The notes: generated from the sequence alone by a model not told the origin. Counted from the stretch's first letter, positions 35,502-44,395 are shown. The stretch is DNA of 64,000 bases from Streptomyces fulvorobeus (GCF_013167895.1 NZ_BLWC01000001.1:6535507-6599506), one strand, 5' to 3'. Numbers and translations are program-made.

Positions 35502-35547
35502 GCGTCCATCGGGGCCGCCGTGCTGGCTGCTGCGCTCGCCCGCCCGA

Positions 35548-35785
35548 GGTCACACAGGGGGTCGCACAGGATGTTGCCCCCCCGGTATCCGGGAGCCTCG
35601 CGTACCCGCAGGTCAGACCCCGATTTGCGTGTGGTGAGTGCTCGGACTTCCCCTCTTCTACCTGGCTGCCTGGCTATGGGTGGTGGGTGGGGTGGGTGTG
35701 GTGGCGGTGGGCGGGCGTGGTCTCGGGGAAGGCGGGCGGCGCTGCGCTGGCTCCAGAGGGCTGCGCCGCCCGATGGGCGCCGCAG
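35548..35785 (+). repeat. Composite repeat R2, copy a
   Basis: Parts in order: two 12-bp tandem units (GGTCACACAGGG, GGTCGCACAGGA); CAGGTCA; GTGGTGAGTGCTCGGACTTC with CCCTCTTCTACC; a G/T-rich stretch; GGGCGTGGTCTCGGGGAAG with GCTGCGCTGG; and a terminal hairpin at 35761-35785 (ten of eleven pairs). All parts except the 12-mers are shared with copies b, c and d. No protein-coding gene is convincing. Confidence 0.7.
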
Positions 35786-35804
35786 CGGCCAGACCGGACG
35801 GGGC

Positions 35805-36078
35805 CCCACTATCCCCTCCACTATCCGATCCGCTATGCCCTCCACGATCTGCTCCGCTATCTCCTCCACTTTCAGGCGCGCATGGACTCGCCCGCCGCCT
35901 GCACAATCCCAGGTCAACCTCCGGTTTTCCCGTGGTGAGTGCTCGGACTTCCCCTCTTCTACCTGGCTGCCTGGCTGTGGGGGCGGGGTGGTGGTGGCTG
36001 GTGTTGGGCGTGGTCTCGGGGAAGACGGGGCGGCGCTGCGCTGGCACCTTCTCCGGCCCGACGCGGGGCGCCGGGCCG
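35805..36078 (+). repeat. Composite repeat R2, copy b
   Basis: Begins with six 12-bp tandem units (TCCACTATCCGA, TCCGCTATGCCC, TCCACGATCTGC and so on, 35805-35876), private to this copy. The shared block follows, from CAGGTCA and GTTTTCCCGTGGTGAGTGCT through GGCGTGGTCTCGGGGAAG and GCTGCGCTGGC, ending with the hairpin CGGCCCG...CGGGCCG at 36054-36078. It lies 19 bp after copy a, in the same orientation. Confidence 0.7.
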
Positions 36079-36089
36079 ACCGCAGGGCA

Positions 36090-36560
36090 TGGCCGGGCCG
36101 TGCGCGGCGGCGGGCTCTACTCAGGGGCCGGCCCCTGCGCCTGGTGCTCGTCCTCGAGGGCGTACGCGGCCCGGGCGGCGCGGACGGCCCGCTCCCACGT
36201 GCTCGCGCCGCCGCCGTGCGCGCGGGCCAGACGGGCGGCCAGAACACGCCGGTAGCCACCTGCCCGGCCCGCCCTCCAGCATCGCCGCCCGCCTGCTCCT
36301 GGCCACCCACCACGCACTCACCACACCACTCGGCCAGCCCCTGCCCAACGGCCCCCGCGTCTCCACCACCGCAGCCCGCTCCCGCTCCACCACCACCCCC
36401 GACACGGCCCCGCTGAAACAGCCCGCCCCCACCGAACCCGCCACGCCCGCCCACCGCCAGCAGACCGCCCCCGCACCACGACAGGGACGCGGACGATAGA
36501 CCCGTCCGTTCGGGATCCCGCCCGCACACCAGTGCGATGCTCGCGCATCGGGACCGGTCC
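36090..36560. other. No certain gene; possible decayed coding ends
   Basis: A plus-strand frame ending at 36499 (LLLATHHALTTPLGQPLPNG then a Thr/Pro-rich tail) and a minus-strand frame ending at 36117 (STWERAVRAARAAYALEDEH) both look mildly protein-like. They overlap each other, and neither has a start or a known family. I therefore do not call either as a gene. Confidence 0.3.
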
Positions 36561-36676
36561 CGCAGCGGATGAGAGATGCTCGGCCTCAGCTCGGAGTGTG
36601 GTCGACGGCCGGTGGAGTTCGCCAGGGTCGATCGCGCGTCGCTTCGATCCCGGTTCATGATCAGAAAGGGGAGGAC

Positions 36677-37057
36677 GTGCACGTAATATCACGCACAGCT
36701 CGACTGGGGGCTGCTACCGCCCTGGCCGTTGGCGGGCTAACCGGTGTGTCCGCGGCACCTGCCAGCGCCGCGCCTGCTTCCGCCCAGTCGTGTTTCGGCG
36801 ACGCCGTCAATTACACGTCGTTCGCGGTGGCGTGGCCGAGTAGTGGCTGGGCCCGGACGACCACTTCCTGCGCAGACATCAATGTCAGGCCCGATCGGGA
36901 AGTCATTGTGCGTACCTGCTTCAAGGTCACTGGAACGTGTAACGCCGGACGCATCGCCAGCCCCAATGTCTGGACTGTCGCCGCATCCAATGTGCGCGAT
37001 GGCGCTGAATACCGCCTCTACTTCAGTGAGGACAACAGGGGCCAGGTTGCTCACTGA
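36677..37057 (+). CDS. Small secreted protein
   Basis: 126 residues from a GTG at 36677, preceded by AAAGGGGAGGAC. The signal peptide is ARLGAATALAVGGLTGVSAA, ending near PASAAP. The mature part has five Cys (SCFGDAVNY, TSCADINVRP, RTCFKVTGTCN) and beta-strand character. It is similar in style to the other small exported proteins in this window. An extracellular role is inferred; there is no known function. Confidence 0.65.
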   Translation: MHVISRTARLGAATALAVGGLTGVSAAPASAAPASAQSCFGDAVNYTSFAVAWPSSGWARTTTSCADINVRPDREVIVRTCFKVTGTCNAGRIASPNVWTVAASNVRDGAEYRLYFSEDNRGQVAH

Positions 37058-37365
37058 GTGAGGCGCCTGGCGAGGGCACAGGGCGGGAACAAGCGCATCG
37101 GCAGCGTTCTGCGTTCGGGCTTCAGACTCAGATGTGAGCTCCGGCGTCACGTCTGAAGCCCCGCCCCAGCGCCCCGTGTGGGGCCAGGGCGGCGGTCGGT
37201 TGCGCGCCGACCGCCCACCTGGGTCCTCAGCAGACGACCGTTAAGGCGCTCATCCATAAAGTTGGCGAACTGGACGAGTCTCAGCTTGCGGCGGCGGCCG
37301 CGGCCGCTGGCTGGCAAGCCCGCCTTGCGGCGCTGACTGCAGCGGTCGAGGCCCACGGAAGCACG

Positions 37366-37803
37366 ATGGAGGCGCTTCAACAGCGCTTGGAGAGCCTGGA
37401 CAAATTGCCGGCTTCCTCATCGAAACGTCAGCTCACCAAAGATCTGCGTGAAGCTGTCGCCGCTGAAGCTGAGCACCGTGTTACTGCTGCGAAGGAGCGG
37501 GCCGATGCAGCACGAGGTGCGGCGGCTCACCAAGCAGAGTCCGCAAGGCAAGACATCCAGACCAGGGAGTACCTGGGGCACCGACAGCTGGTTTTGGCGG
37601 AGGCATTCGTTTTTCAGATGAGGGGGATCTTCCGTCTGGCCCGCCGCCGCACGTTCTTCGGCGCTTTGCTCTTGCTGGCCGGTGCGTCGCTGTACGCCAG
37701 TGTTCTCCCGGCAGGAGAAGACAAACCCAAGCCGCCGGGCACTACTCAAGAGAGCCCGGCTCCAATAGAGGGACCTGACTCAGCACACAGCCTTCACGAG
37801 TAG
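37366..37803 (+). CDS. Coiled-coil membrane protein
   Basis: 145 residues from the ATG at 37366. A long charged coiled coil (about 1-75, AEAEHRVTAAKERADAARGA) is followed by one membrane helix (FFGALLLLAGASLYASVL) and a Pro/Glu tail. The same frame stays open and helical (GELDESQLAAAAAAAGWQAR) back to about 37190 without a start codon, so the 5' end may be truncated. It resembles the stalk of small tape- or chemoreceptor-like proteins. The function is unknown. It ends 33 bp before the ISAs1 unit. Confidence 0.5.
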   Translation: MEALQQRLESLDKLPASSSKRQLTKDLREAVAAEAEHRVTAAKERADAARGAAAHQAESARQDIQTREYLGHRQLVLAEAFVFQMRGIFRLARRRTFFGALLLLAGASLYASVLPAGEDKPKPPGTTQESPAPIEGPDSAHSLHE

Positions 37804-37971
37804 CCCCAGAGGGCGGATAACGGACAGGGTTGAAAGCAGGGCCCCGGCAAAGTCGTCTGGTGGCTCTGTGACGTGGGGTTTTGCAGGGCGGTGAGGTGCG
37901 CGGGCGTGTTCCGGTCCGGTTGGATGGAGGTTCCTACGCCTTCTGTCCGACCAGGGGAAAACGCCCGCGCC

Positions 37972-39096
37972 ATGCCATCGTCCCGCATTTCCGCGCCTGT
38001 CCGCACGTCCGTCCCGGATCACGAGCTCCTCGTCGAGCTCCTCGGCCGAATACCCGATCCGCGCCGGCGGCGGGGGGTCCGTCATCCGGTGGGTGCCCTG
38101 CTCGCGGTCGCGGTGTGCGCGGTGATCTCCGGAGCACGGGGCTTCACGGCGATCGGGGAGTGGGCCCGGGACGCCGGGGCGGTGGCTTTGACACGGCTGG
38201 GCCTGGAACGGGAGTCGGTGGACGAGTCGACATTGCGGCGTCTGTTCGCGAGGCTGGACGCGGACCGTCTTGACCTGGTCCTGGGGGCCTGGGCTGCGAC
38301 GCGGACCGCGCTCGTGGCGGGCCGACGGGTGATTGCGATCGACGGCAAAACCGTCCGGGGCGCACGCGGCGGCGGCTCCCCGGCCCCGCACCTGGTCGCG
38401 GCGCTCGCTCACGGGTCAGGAGCGGTGCTCGGCCAGGTCGCGGTGAAGGAGAAGAGCAACGAGATCCCGGCGGCCCGGGAACTTCTGGCAGTCCTCGACC
38501 TCGACGACGTGGTCGTGACGATGGACGCGCTGCACACCCAGCACGACACCGCGACGCTCGTGACCGAAGCGGGCGGTGATTACGTCCTGACCGTGAAGGC
38601 CAATCAGAAGTCCTTGTATGTACGGCTCAAGAGGCTTCCCTGGGCTTCCATACCTGCCGTCACCAGGACGGAACGCGGCCACGGGCGCCGTGCCACCCGG
38701 ACCATCAAGGTCATCGACGTACCGGCGTGGATCGAGTTCACCTCGGCCGCGCAAATCGCCCAACTGCGACGCACCGTCACCAGAAAGGGCCGACGGACAG
38801 TCGAGATCGTCTACCTGATCACCAGCGCGGACACCCACACCGCACCCCCATCACACCTGGCCACATGGGTGCAGTCGCACTGGGAGATCGAAAACCGCCT
38901 GCACTGGGTCCGCGACGTCACCTTCGGCGAAGACCGCTCCCAGGTCCGCACCGGAAACGCACCCCGCGTCATGGCCTGCCTCCGCAACACCGCGATCACC
39001 CTGCTACGTCTGGCCGGCCATCAGAACATCGCCGCCGCCCTACGACATCACGCCCGCGACACCGACCGCCCCAGCAACCTCTTCCTGACATCATGA
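37972..39096 (+). CDS. ISAs1-family transposase
   Basis: 374 residues, complete. DPRRRRGVRHPVGALLAVAV and FTAIGEWARDAG form the N-terminal domain. The DDE core shows VIAIDGKTVRGARGGG (first Asp), VVVTMDALHTQHDTA (second Asp) and HWEIENRLHWVRDVTFGEDR (Glu). It ends ALRHHARDTDRPSNLFLTS. It catalyses cut-and-paste transposition at the 20-bp ends listed for the element. The start at 37972 gives the family-typical length; a longer upstream frame is rejected. Confidence 0.9.
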   Translation: MPSSRISAPVRTSVPDHELLVELLGRIPDPRRRRGVRHPVGALLAVAVCAVISGARGFTAIGEWARDAGAVALTRLGLERESVDESTLRRLFARLDADRLDLVLGAWAATRTALVAGRRVIAIDGKTVRGARGGGSPAPHLVAALAHGSGAVLGQVAVKEKSNEIPAARELLAVLDLDDVVVTMDALHTQHDTATLVTEAGGDYVLTVKANQKSLYVRLKRLPWASIPAVTRTERGHGRRATRTIKVIDVPAWIEFTSAAQIAQLRRTVTRKGRRTVEIVYLITSADTHTAPPSHLATWVQSHWEIENRLHWVRDVTFGEDRSQVRTGNAPRVMACLRNTAITLLRLAGHQNIAAALRHHARDTDRPSNLFLTS

Positions 39097-39326
39097 TCGA
39101 CGACCTTGCCGGGGCCCTGGCCAGTAACCGAACTCAGCCACGGCCTCACAATAATCAGCCGTACCCGCTGGGCATACTTCGCCTCATTCGCTCCGATAAA
39201 TGCCAGGGACCTCAGGAGCACCGGTACCCCTTGCGCGGATGGCGAGGTGCGAGGAAGTTCAGAGGCAAGTCCCGGCGAGACCCTTCCCGGGCCGACGCAC
39301 ACTCGTCTCCCGGAAGGACCCTCCCC

Positions 39327-39623
39327 ATGATGCGCTTCAAGCGACTGCTCGTAGCGGCGGTACTCGGCGCTGCCTCCATCGTGCCGCTCAGCGCGGCCAC
39401 AGCCTCCGCAGCTCCGGGGGACTCGTGCACTCTCGAAGTGACAACAGAAGACCCCATCACGGGTGAGACCATTTCCGTGGTCGCAGTCCCCGGCACGGAG
39501 GTCAACAGGTTCGGCACCCGCACATGCGAAGCCGTCCTCCCCGGTACCGGACTGTTCGGCGTTCGGTGCGGCAGCATCGTAGCTGTCGCCACCAACATCG
39601 GAATCGAAGCCAAGTGCAATTGA
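39327..39623 (+). CDS. Small secreted protein carried inside the ISAs1 unit
   Basis: 98 residues from the ATG at 39327, with GGAAGGA upstream. The signal peptide is LLVAAVLGAASIVPLSAATA, cleaved near SAAPGD. The mature domain has four cysteines (DSCTLEVTTEDPITG, RTCEAVLPG, GVRCGSIVAV, AKCN) and is probably disulfide-bonded. A strong terminator follows at 39673. It is the only intact non-transposase gene inside the unit. Confidence 0.65.
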   Translation: MMRFKRLLVAAVLGAASIVPLSAATASAAPGDSCTLEVTTEDPITGETISVVAVPGTEVNRFGTRTCEAVLPGTGLFGVRCGSIVAVATNIGIEAKCN

Positions 39624-39672
39624 CGGTTGAACCAGAGCACAGGTAACGCGGAAAGCACCGATCCCGGATGCG

Positions 39673-39709
39673 CGGTGGGGGCGACACCCGTGGGGTGTCG
39701 CCCCCACCG
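39673..39709 (+). terminator. Perfect 16-bp stem-loop terminator
   Basis: CGGTGGGGGCGACACC and its exact reverse complement enclose the loop CGTGG. It lies 50 bp downstream of the secreted-protein gene and points to factor-independent termination there. It could also block readthrough from the IS110 remnant on the other strand. Confidence 0.75.
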
Positions 39710-39799
39710 CGTCCGCACTCCCCAAAACCTCGGGAGGTCACCCACCTCCGCCGGGTCGCTGGCTACGGGGAGAGGGCGGCGCGCTGGCGGTGGTCCGGG

Positions 39800-40203
39800 C
39801 GCGGGTGAGGTCCCGTAGTCACGGACCGGTTGGGGCGGCACGAAGGAGGGCCGGACCAGGCCGTGGGCGCCGAGCTGGGCCAGCCAGGCGGCGTCCAAGA
39901 CGTCCGTCTTGCGGCCGGGCAGGTTCTTGACCTGCCGGGCGTTGACGAGGATCACGTTCAAGCCCTCGGCCAGCACGTAGTAGAAGTGCTTCCAGTAGTC
40001 CGAGGTTGCCTCGATCACCACCACGTCACCTGTTCGGCGAGCAGGTGACGTTGGTGGTTCAGGACCGCGTTCGTTGTCGATCCCCACGTCGTGGTCTCGG
40101 TGGTGAAGATCCCCCGCCGCTTCGTGTTCGGGGTGCGGACGCACGCCTTGGCGTCCTTCTTGCTGATGTCGAGGCCGGCGCAGCGTTCGTGCAGCACGTC
40201 CAC
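39800..40203 (-). pseudogene. IS110-family transposase, N-terminal fragment with frameshift
   Basis: Starts MDVLHERCAGLDISKKDAKA with the DEDD-type first Asp. It reads to LLAEQVT, then a frame change near 40025 continues as VVIEATSDYWKHFYYVLAEG (Glu), LNVILVNARQVKNLPGRKTD and AAWLAQLGAHGLVRPSF. After about 130 codons the family sequence stops. The C-terminal domain with the serine site is missing, so it is dead. Confidence 0.75.
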
Positions 40204-40437
40204 GGTCTTGCTCCCTCCCTGGCAGACGGACCCGTCATGCCGTTCCGGGAGGGCCAGAGTGAATCAGGAATTCTGACGCACGTGCTTCACAGCAACACTC
40301 CACGGTTCCCCGTGGACGGCCCCCAGCACCACGCTGACCTGCGAGCTCACCGGCATCACAGAGGCATCGGTTCGGCCGGAACGAACCCCAGCATCGTCCC
40401 AAACTGGCATCAGCCCCCGACAGGGCAGGCAGAAGCC

Positions 40438-40511
40438 ACAAAATCGCCGCCGCCCTACGACATCACGCCCGCGACACCGACCACCTCATCAGCCTCTGCC
40501 TGACCGCATGA
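40438..40511 (+). pseudogene. 3' remnant of a second ISAs1 transposase
   Basis: IAAALRHHARDTDHLISLCL TA and a stop correspond to the last 22 codons of the complete transposase (IAAALRHHARDTDRPSNLFL), clearly diverged at the very end. It is followed by the outer inverted repeat at 40515-40534. The rest of this copy has been lost. Confidence 0.75.
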
Positions 40512-40558
40512 TCAACGACTTTGCCGGGGCCCTGGGGTTGAAAGGCCCACATAATCTC

Positions 40559-41083
40559 TCAACTCTTCACGGCCTCTGGGATCTGCTGGGCGGCCTGGGC
40601 GGGCATGAGGTGCGTGGTGTCGACGACCTCGGCCTCGGCGTGCAGCCACGTGCGGGCCGCCTCAGCGTAGGGCTCAAGGTACTTGAGCCGGAACGGGGAG
40701 TTGGGGCCAAGAACGGTGTCGCCCGCGATGCGCCCGCGAAGGGTGTCCTGGTCGGCATGGAGGACGAAGTGCCGAACCGGAATCGCATGCTGGGCAAGGC
40801 CCGTGCTGATCTCGCGCCAGTACTCCTCGACCAAGACAGTCATGGGCATCACCAGGGTGCCGCCGGTGTAGTCGAGGACGCGTCGGGCGGTCTCGACCAC
40901 GAGCGGACGCCACGGCGGCCAGTCCTGGAAGTTGCCCGTCCAGGGCAGCCCCGGCGTGATGTCCATAAGTGTCTCGCCGACCTTCTCGGCATCGAACACC
41001 CGTGAATCCGGGATCAGCTGCTGCACGAGCGCACTGGTCGTCGTCTTGCCTGCGCCATGGGTGCCATTGAGCCATACGATCAT
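40559..41083 (-). CDS. TmrB-like P-loop ATP-binding protein
   Basis: 174 residues from the ATG at 41083. MIVWLNGTHGAGKTTTSALV holds the Walker A loop. FDAEKVGETLMDITPGLPWT, GNFQDWPPWRPLVVETARRV and GTLVMPMTVLVEEYWREI match the TmrB family (known for tunicamycin tolerance in Bacillus), a subgroup of small kinase-like ATPases. HFVLHADQDTLRGRI resembles the lid region. It is cytoplasmic; the substrate here is unknown. A separate gene with no operon partner. Confidence 0.75.
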   Translation of the reverse strand: MIVWLNGTHGAGKTTTSALVQQLIPDSRVFDAEKVGETLMDITPGLPWTGNFQDWPPWRPLVVETARRVLDYTGGTLVMPMTVLVEEYWREISTGLAQHAIPVRHFVLHADQDTLRGRIAGDTVLGPNSPFRLKYLEPYAEAARTWLHAEAEVVDTTHLMPAQAAQQIPEAVKS

Positions 41084-41564
41084 GAGATCCGACGCTAGCG
41101 TCGTGCGGGCCGCAGGGAGGGGCAGAGTAGAAGATCCGGGCAGAGAACCCCGGGCTCTCGATCTTCGCCTCTGGTGACAGAAGGACTGCTGACTGAGCGT
41201 GTGTGACAAGTCGGATGCCTCGCCTATGACAACCAGGATGCTTCGCCCGATCCCCCTTGCCAGCTCGTCCGACCTCACTGGTGACAACTCCTGAGCTTCG
41301 GCTCACCGACTCGGAGGCCGATCGGACGGCGGCCGGTGGCGGGTGGCGGGTTGTTCGGGGATCGGCCTCCCGGCGGCCTCCCGGAGCCCCGCTCCCCTCT
41401 GGCCTATGGCGGTAACCGACCCACGTGTCCTCGATCCAGGGTTTTACACCTGGTTTACATCCTCCTTTTGGGGCAACTCAGGAGAAGAGCAGCGTCGGTC
41501 TTGACGCGGTTTTCCACTGCGAGGCGCTTCCGGTGCTTCGCCTGACGACACAAGGACTTCTGTC
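41084..41564. other. Intergenic, 480 bp
   Basis: Contains the divergent promoter space of the TmrB-like gene and the following membrane-protein gene, and an 11-bp inverted repeat (GGAGGCCGATC, from about 41311, with its partner about 40 bp on). No coding region is supported. Confidence 0.4.
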
Positions 41565-41876
41565 ATGAGTGCTACGAATTCGACCGGTAACCCGGCCCAT
41601 CGCGCCGGTGCCGCGGACGCGGCCGCCCACCGGCCCCGCCGCCTGTCGACCGAGACGAAGTCCGCTCTGAAGACGACTGAGTTCTTCGTCTACCTCGCCT
41701 CTGTGGCGGCGGTCCTGATCGCCTCCGCCATGGTGGGTTCCGAGGACGGGCACGCCGACTACTTCCGTGCCGACAAGGCATGGCTCTACGTCGTCATCCT
41801 GACTGTCGGCTACATGATCAGCCGCGGTCTGGCCAAGTCCGGTAGCCGCGACCCCTACGACGACAGTTCCCACTGA
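41565..41876 (+). CDS. Small conserved membrane protein
   Basis: 103 residues. A charged N-terminus (RRLSTETKSALKTTEFFVYL) is followed by two membrane helices (YLASVAAVLIASAMVGS and WLYVVILTVGYMISRGLA) and a short polar tail. This two-helix protein is widespread in streptomycetes, with unknown role. A strong terminator follows at 41908. Confidence 0.75.
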   Translation: MSATNSTGNPAHRAGAADAAAHRPRRLSTETKSALKTTEFFVYLASVAAVLIASAMVGSEDGHADYFRADKAWLYVVILTVGYMISRGLAKSGSRDPYDDSSH

Positions 41877-41907
41877 CCTGCCCCACCGGCAGGCCTTAAC
41901 GTGCTGC

Positions 41908-41945
41908 GCTTTCACCCCGGACGGGTTTCCGTTCGGGGTGAAAGC
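41908..41945 (+). terminator. Intrinsic terminator after the small membrane-protein gene
   Basis: GCTTTCACCCCG-GACGG pairs with CCGTT-CGGGGTGAAAGC (16 to 17 pairs, one mismatch), and the stem is followed by TTTTGG. It lies 32 bp after the stop codon. Confidence 0.8.
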
Positions 41946-42104
41946 TTTTGGCCGGGTGGACCACGGGCACTCACCACGCCGGGGCCGGGGAGTCCGCGGT
42001 GGTGAGTGGCCCGGACCACCGCTCACGGCGTCCGGCCCGTCCGGCTGCGTTGCGCCGACTCCCCGCGCCCCCGGCCCGCCCGTCCCGTCCGCTGGCCCCA
42101 GGGC

Positions 42105-42359
42105 GCAAAGGGGGTGCACAGGAGGACGCGAAGAGGGGCGCAAAGGAGGGTGCGAAGGGGGTTGCGCTCGTCCTGGTCGGCTTCTCCTGTTTCCCCAGGT
42201 CGGGACCGGTTTCCCGTGTGGTGACCACCCAGACTTCCTCTTCTGCTGCCCTTGGCCCTGGTGGAGGGGGAGTGGACGGGTGGGGGTGGTGGCGTTCATC
42301 GGAGCCGGTGGGGCGCTGCGCTGGCCGTTGGGGGATCGCGTCGGCCGGTGGCCGCCGCG
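42105..42359 (+). repeat. Composite repeat R2, copy d (most diverged)
   Basis: Five tandem units of 11-12 bp (GCACAGGAGGAC, GCGAAGAGGGGC, GCAAAGGAGGGT, GCGAAGGGGGTT; 42105-42163) precede CAGGTCGGGACCGGTTTCCC, GTGTGGTGACCACC, ACTTCCTCTTCTGC and a G/T-rich stretch. GGGCGCTGCGCTGGC and a GC-rich hairpin (42337-42359) follow. Single GTGGTGAGT and ACTCACCAC sites occur 100-130 bp upstream (41969, 41999). Confidence 0.6.
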
Positions 42360-42654
42360 CCCCGGGAGGAGGCGGGGGAGGGCCGTCAGCGGGCGCCTGG
42401 GCGCCGCCTCGGCCCCTTCAGCCCGTCCCAGCCCTTCTCAAGCCCCGTCCAGGCCGCTCCTGGCCGCGCTGACAGCTCCCTGTGACCCTTCCTGGGCCCT
42501 TGGGGTGTCCTGGGGGGTCGGTGGTCGTTTGCTGGGCATGAGAAGCCGTATCTCAACCGAACGTGATCTTTGAGTCTTCGCTGGTCAGGAAGGGTTTCGG
42601 TGAGACGAGGGAGAGATCCTGCGTCCTGTTTCCGTCTGATCGTCAAGGTGCGCG

Positions 42655-43203
42655 GTGGCGTCGATTCTGGGTTTGCTGGAGGAGCGCGAGGCGGCTGCTC
42701 GTGTGCGGGCCGAAGAGCTTCGGGAGGCCGCGGCGTTGGCGGCCGCAGCGCTGGAGGCCGCTGAGGTCGAGTTGGAGCGACGAGTGATCGCGCGTGAGGA
42801 ACTCGTTGATGCCCTGGCCGTGTCCGCAGCCGAGACCGCCGTCGTCACGGAGGACGGAGAGGAGAAGGTCGCGCCGTCCGAGCCCGGCCCCGAGCCCGTG
42901 GCCGCGTCGGTGCCGGGGGCTGTGGTGCCTGCGTGGCGGGAGGGGCTGTCGGTGTCAGTCCTCTCGCCGGACAATCAGCGGATCTTGAATGTGCTCCAGG
43001 ACCGGCCGGGCCCGGAGCCGGTGCGGGCCAAGGACCTCGCGGAGGCGCTGGGGATCGATACGACAGTGCCGGCGAAGGTCGAAGGAGTGCGCTCAAAGGC
43101 GAAACGCCTGGGCGAGCGTGGCTGGTTGCTCCTGGAGGCATCGGGGATGTTCAGTGCAGGACGGCGGCTCGTGGCCGGGCCAGCCGGCGCCCCATCCGCG
43201 TGA
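42655..43203 (+). CDS. Hypothetical protein with winged-helix-like C-terminus, IS-associated
   Basis: 182 residues from a GTG. Residues 1-65 form a coiled coil (ASILGLLEEREAAARVRAEE, VELERRVIAREELVDALAVS). After an acidic Pro-rich linker, residues about 100-175 look like a winged helix (LSPDNQRILNVLQDRPGPEP, VRAKDLAEALGIDTTVPAKV, GVRSKAKRLGERGWL). The 3' end overlaps an IS5-type transposase tail on the other strand, and I have the impression that such genes often accompany transposases. A DNA-binding accessory role is possible but unproven. Confidence 0.55.
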   Translation: MASILGLLEEREAAARVRAEELREAAALAAAALEAAEVELERRVIAREELVDALAVSAAETAVVTEDGEEKVAPSEPGPEPVAASVPGAVVPAWREGLSVSVLSPDNQRILNVLQDRPGPEPVRAKDLAEALGIDTTVPAKVEGVRSKAKRLGERGWLLLEASGMFSAGRRLVAGPAGAPSA

Positions 43204-43345
43204 TCATCGAGAACAGGATCATCGCCTCGCTGGTCGCAGGCAGGGTCTCGTAGTCCCTGGCCAGACGCCTCGAATGCATCAACCAGCTCAGCGTCCTCTC
43301 TACCACCCACCGTCGCGGTAACACCACGAATCCCTCCATGTCGTC
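43151..43345 (-). pseudogene. IS5-family transposase, C-terminal fragment
   Basis: MEGFVVLPRRWVVERTLSWL, MHSRRLARDYETLPATSEAM and ILFSMITRMGRRLARP are the conserved end (with the Glu of RRWVVERT) of an IS5-type transposase. No catalytic Asp region is present, so the element was truncated. A 9-bp stem (GTCAGTGGC/GCCACTGAC) at about 43410-43450 may be its terminal structure. Confidence 0.7.
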
Positions 43346-43536
43346 GCTACGTTTGACGATCTCGAGTGATGGTCTGCAGGGGAGTGGCAGTAGAGAGTCG
43401 TCATTTCAGTGTCAGTGGCGTAGCCATGGTGACCTGCTAGATGCCACTGACGGGCCGTGACGAGCTACTGAACTTGATTGGGTGATGTCGGGCTGTTCGC
43501 CTGACAGCGTCTGAGTCGGGTTGGTAGTTGTGGGGT

Positions 43537-43927
43537 GTGAGGTACGCGCAGGGTGGCGGTTTGACCGATGCCAAGAGGGAGCGGGAGAGCCTCGCGTACA
43601 AGGAGAAGCGGCGCCGCCTGGAAGCAGCTACCTGGCCGTGCCCGACCTGTGGCCGCAAGACCTACCCCGACGACGGGGCCGAAGCTCCCCACGGCAACTG
43701 CCGCGTCTGCCTCAGCATCAAGGAACGAGAACGCCGCGAGGCCGAGGAACGAGCTGAACAGGAAACCGCGGCGAAGCAGGCCGGCTTCTTCGGGTTCCTC
43801 CACGGACGGAAAAACGAGTTGCGCAGCTCCCCGCCCGGCGGGACGGCCCGTAAAGTCGCGGCGCCGCCGTACGGGAGGGAGAGGCCGAACCCGGTCGTAC
43901 GCCGGTGCCAGGCCATAGACCGGTCTC
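43537..43927 (+). CDS. Small zinc-ribbon protein (start fused to IS630-type leader; end uncertain)
   Basis: The GTG at 43537 gives RYAQGGGLTD, which is the usual start of IS630-type transposases. The sequence then changes to a charged helix, KRERESLAYKEKRRRLEAAT, and a zinc ribbon, WPCPTCGRKTYPDDGAEAPH with GNCRVC, followed by EREAEERAEQETAAK-like helix. A CxxC...CxxC site is clear. The frame stays open far beyond the next gene's start, so the true stop is probably lost. It may be a small nucleic-acid-binding protein whose 5' end was rewritten by an IS630 insertion. Confidence 0.45.
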
Positions 43928-44395
43928 ATGAGACGCAGCAGAGAAGAGATCGCGCCCCAGGACCTGCCGGGCGACCTGTGGCACGCCCTGGTCCAGCTTC
44001 ACCACACTCATCCCGACGCGGTGGGTCGCGTCGGCCCGCTCGCCCGTCCGGCCGGGCTGCTGTCCTTCACCGCGGCCGCCGACACCATCTTCGCGGCCCG
44101 GGTGCAGCTGACCGGCGCGGAGACGATGCGCCAGGTGAACGAGACGCTCCGGGCGATGACTGGCAACCTCCCCCGCGCCCACTTCACCGGCCCCGGCGTC
44201 GCCCTGGAACTCACGCTCGGCAGACGGCAGGAACTCCCGGTCCACACCGCGCACATCGCCGGGCTCACCCGGCTCTTCCACGACGTCACCTACACCATCG
44301 ACGTCCGCGACGATGCCGCGAGCGGCTGCTGCTTCCACTGCGACGGGAGCGGGCGCGCCCACTCCCTGTGGGAACCGCACACCGGGCAGGCGTGA
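43928..44395 (+). CDS. Hypothetical plasmid-type protein
   Basis: 155 residues from an ATG. EIAPQDLPGDLWHALVQLHH, FTAAADTIFAARVQLTGAET and ALELTLGRRQELPVHTAHIA lead to a C-terminal CCFHCDGSGRAH that could bind a metal. Codon usage and hydrophobic pattern indicate a real protein. It is not recognised, though the local mix of genes suggests an integrative or plasmid origin. Convergent with the next gene across a strong terminator. Confidence 0.5.
   Translation: MRRSREEIAPQDLPGDLWHALVQLHHTHPDAVGRVGPLARPAGLLSFTAAADTIFAARVQLTGAETMRQVNETLRAMTGNLPRAHFTGPGVALELTLGRRQELPVHTAHIAGLTRLFHDVTYTIDVRDDAASGCCFHCDGSGRAHSLWEPHTGQA

Larger units (their letters stand above)
37837..40534 (+). mobile_element. ISAs1-bounded unit with 10-bp target duplication
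   Basis: The left inverted repeat CAGGGCCCCGGCAAAGTCGT (37837-37856) is a perfect reverse complement of 40515-40534. Both outer ends are flanked by GGGTTGAAAG (37827-37836 and 40535-40544), a perfect 10-bp direct repeat as ISAs1 elements make. Inside are a complete ISAs1 (37837-39119, inner right end with one mismatch), a secreted-protein gene, an IS110 fragment and the 3' remnant of a second ISAs1. The 2.7-kb unit may have moved as one, or arisen by later recombination between copies. Confidence 0.75.

Noticed and set aside
36117..36499. Two overlapping small genes on opposite strands
   Set aside because: Both translations have some helical character but neither has a start, a family or a consistent neighbour; left as unassigned.
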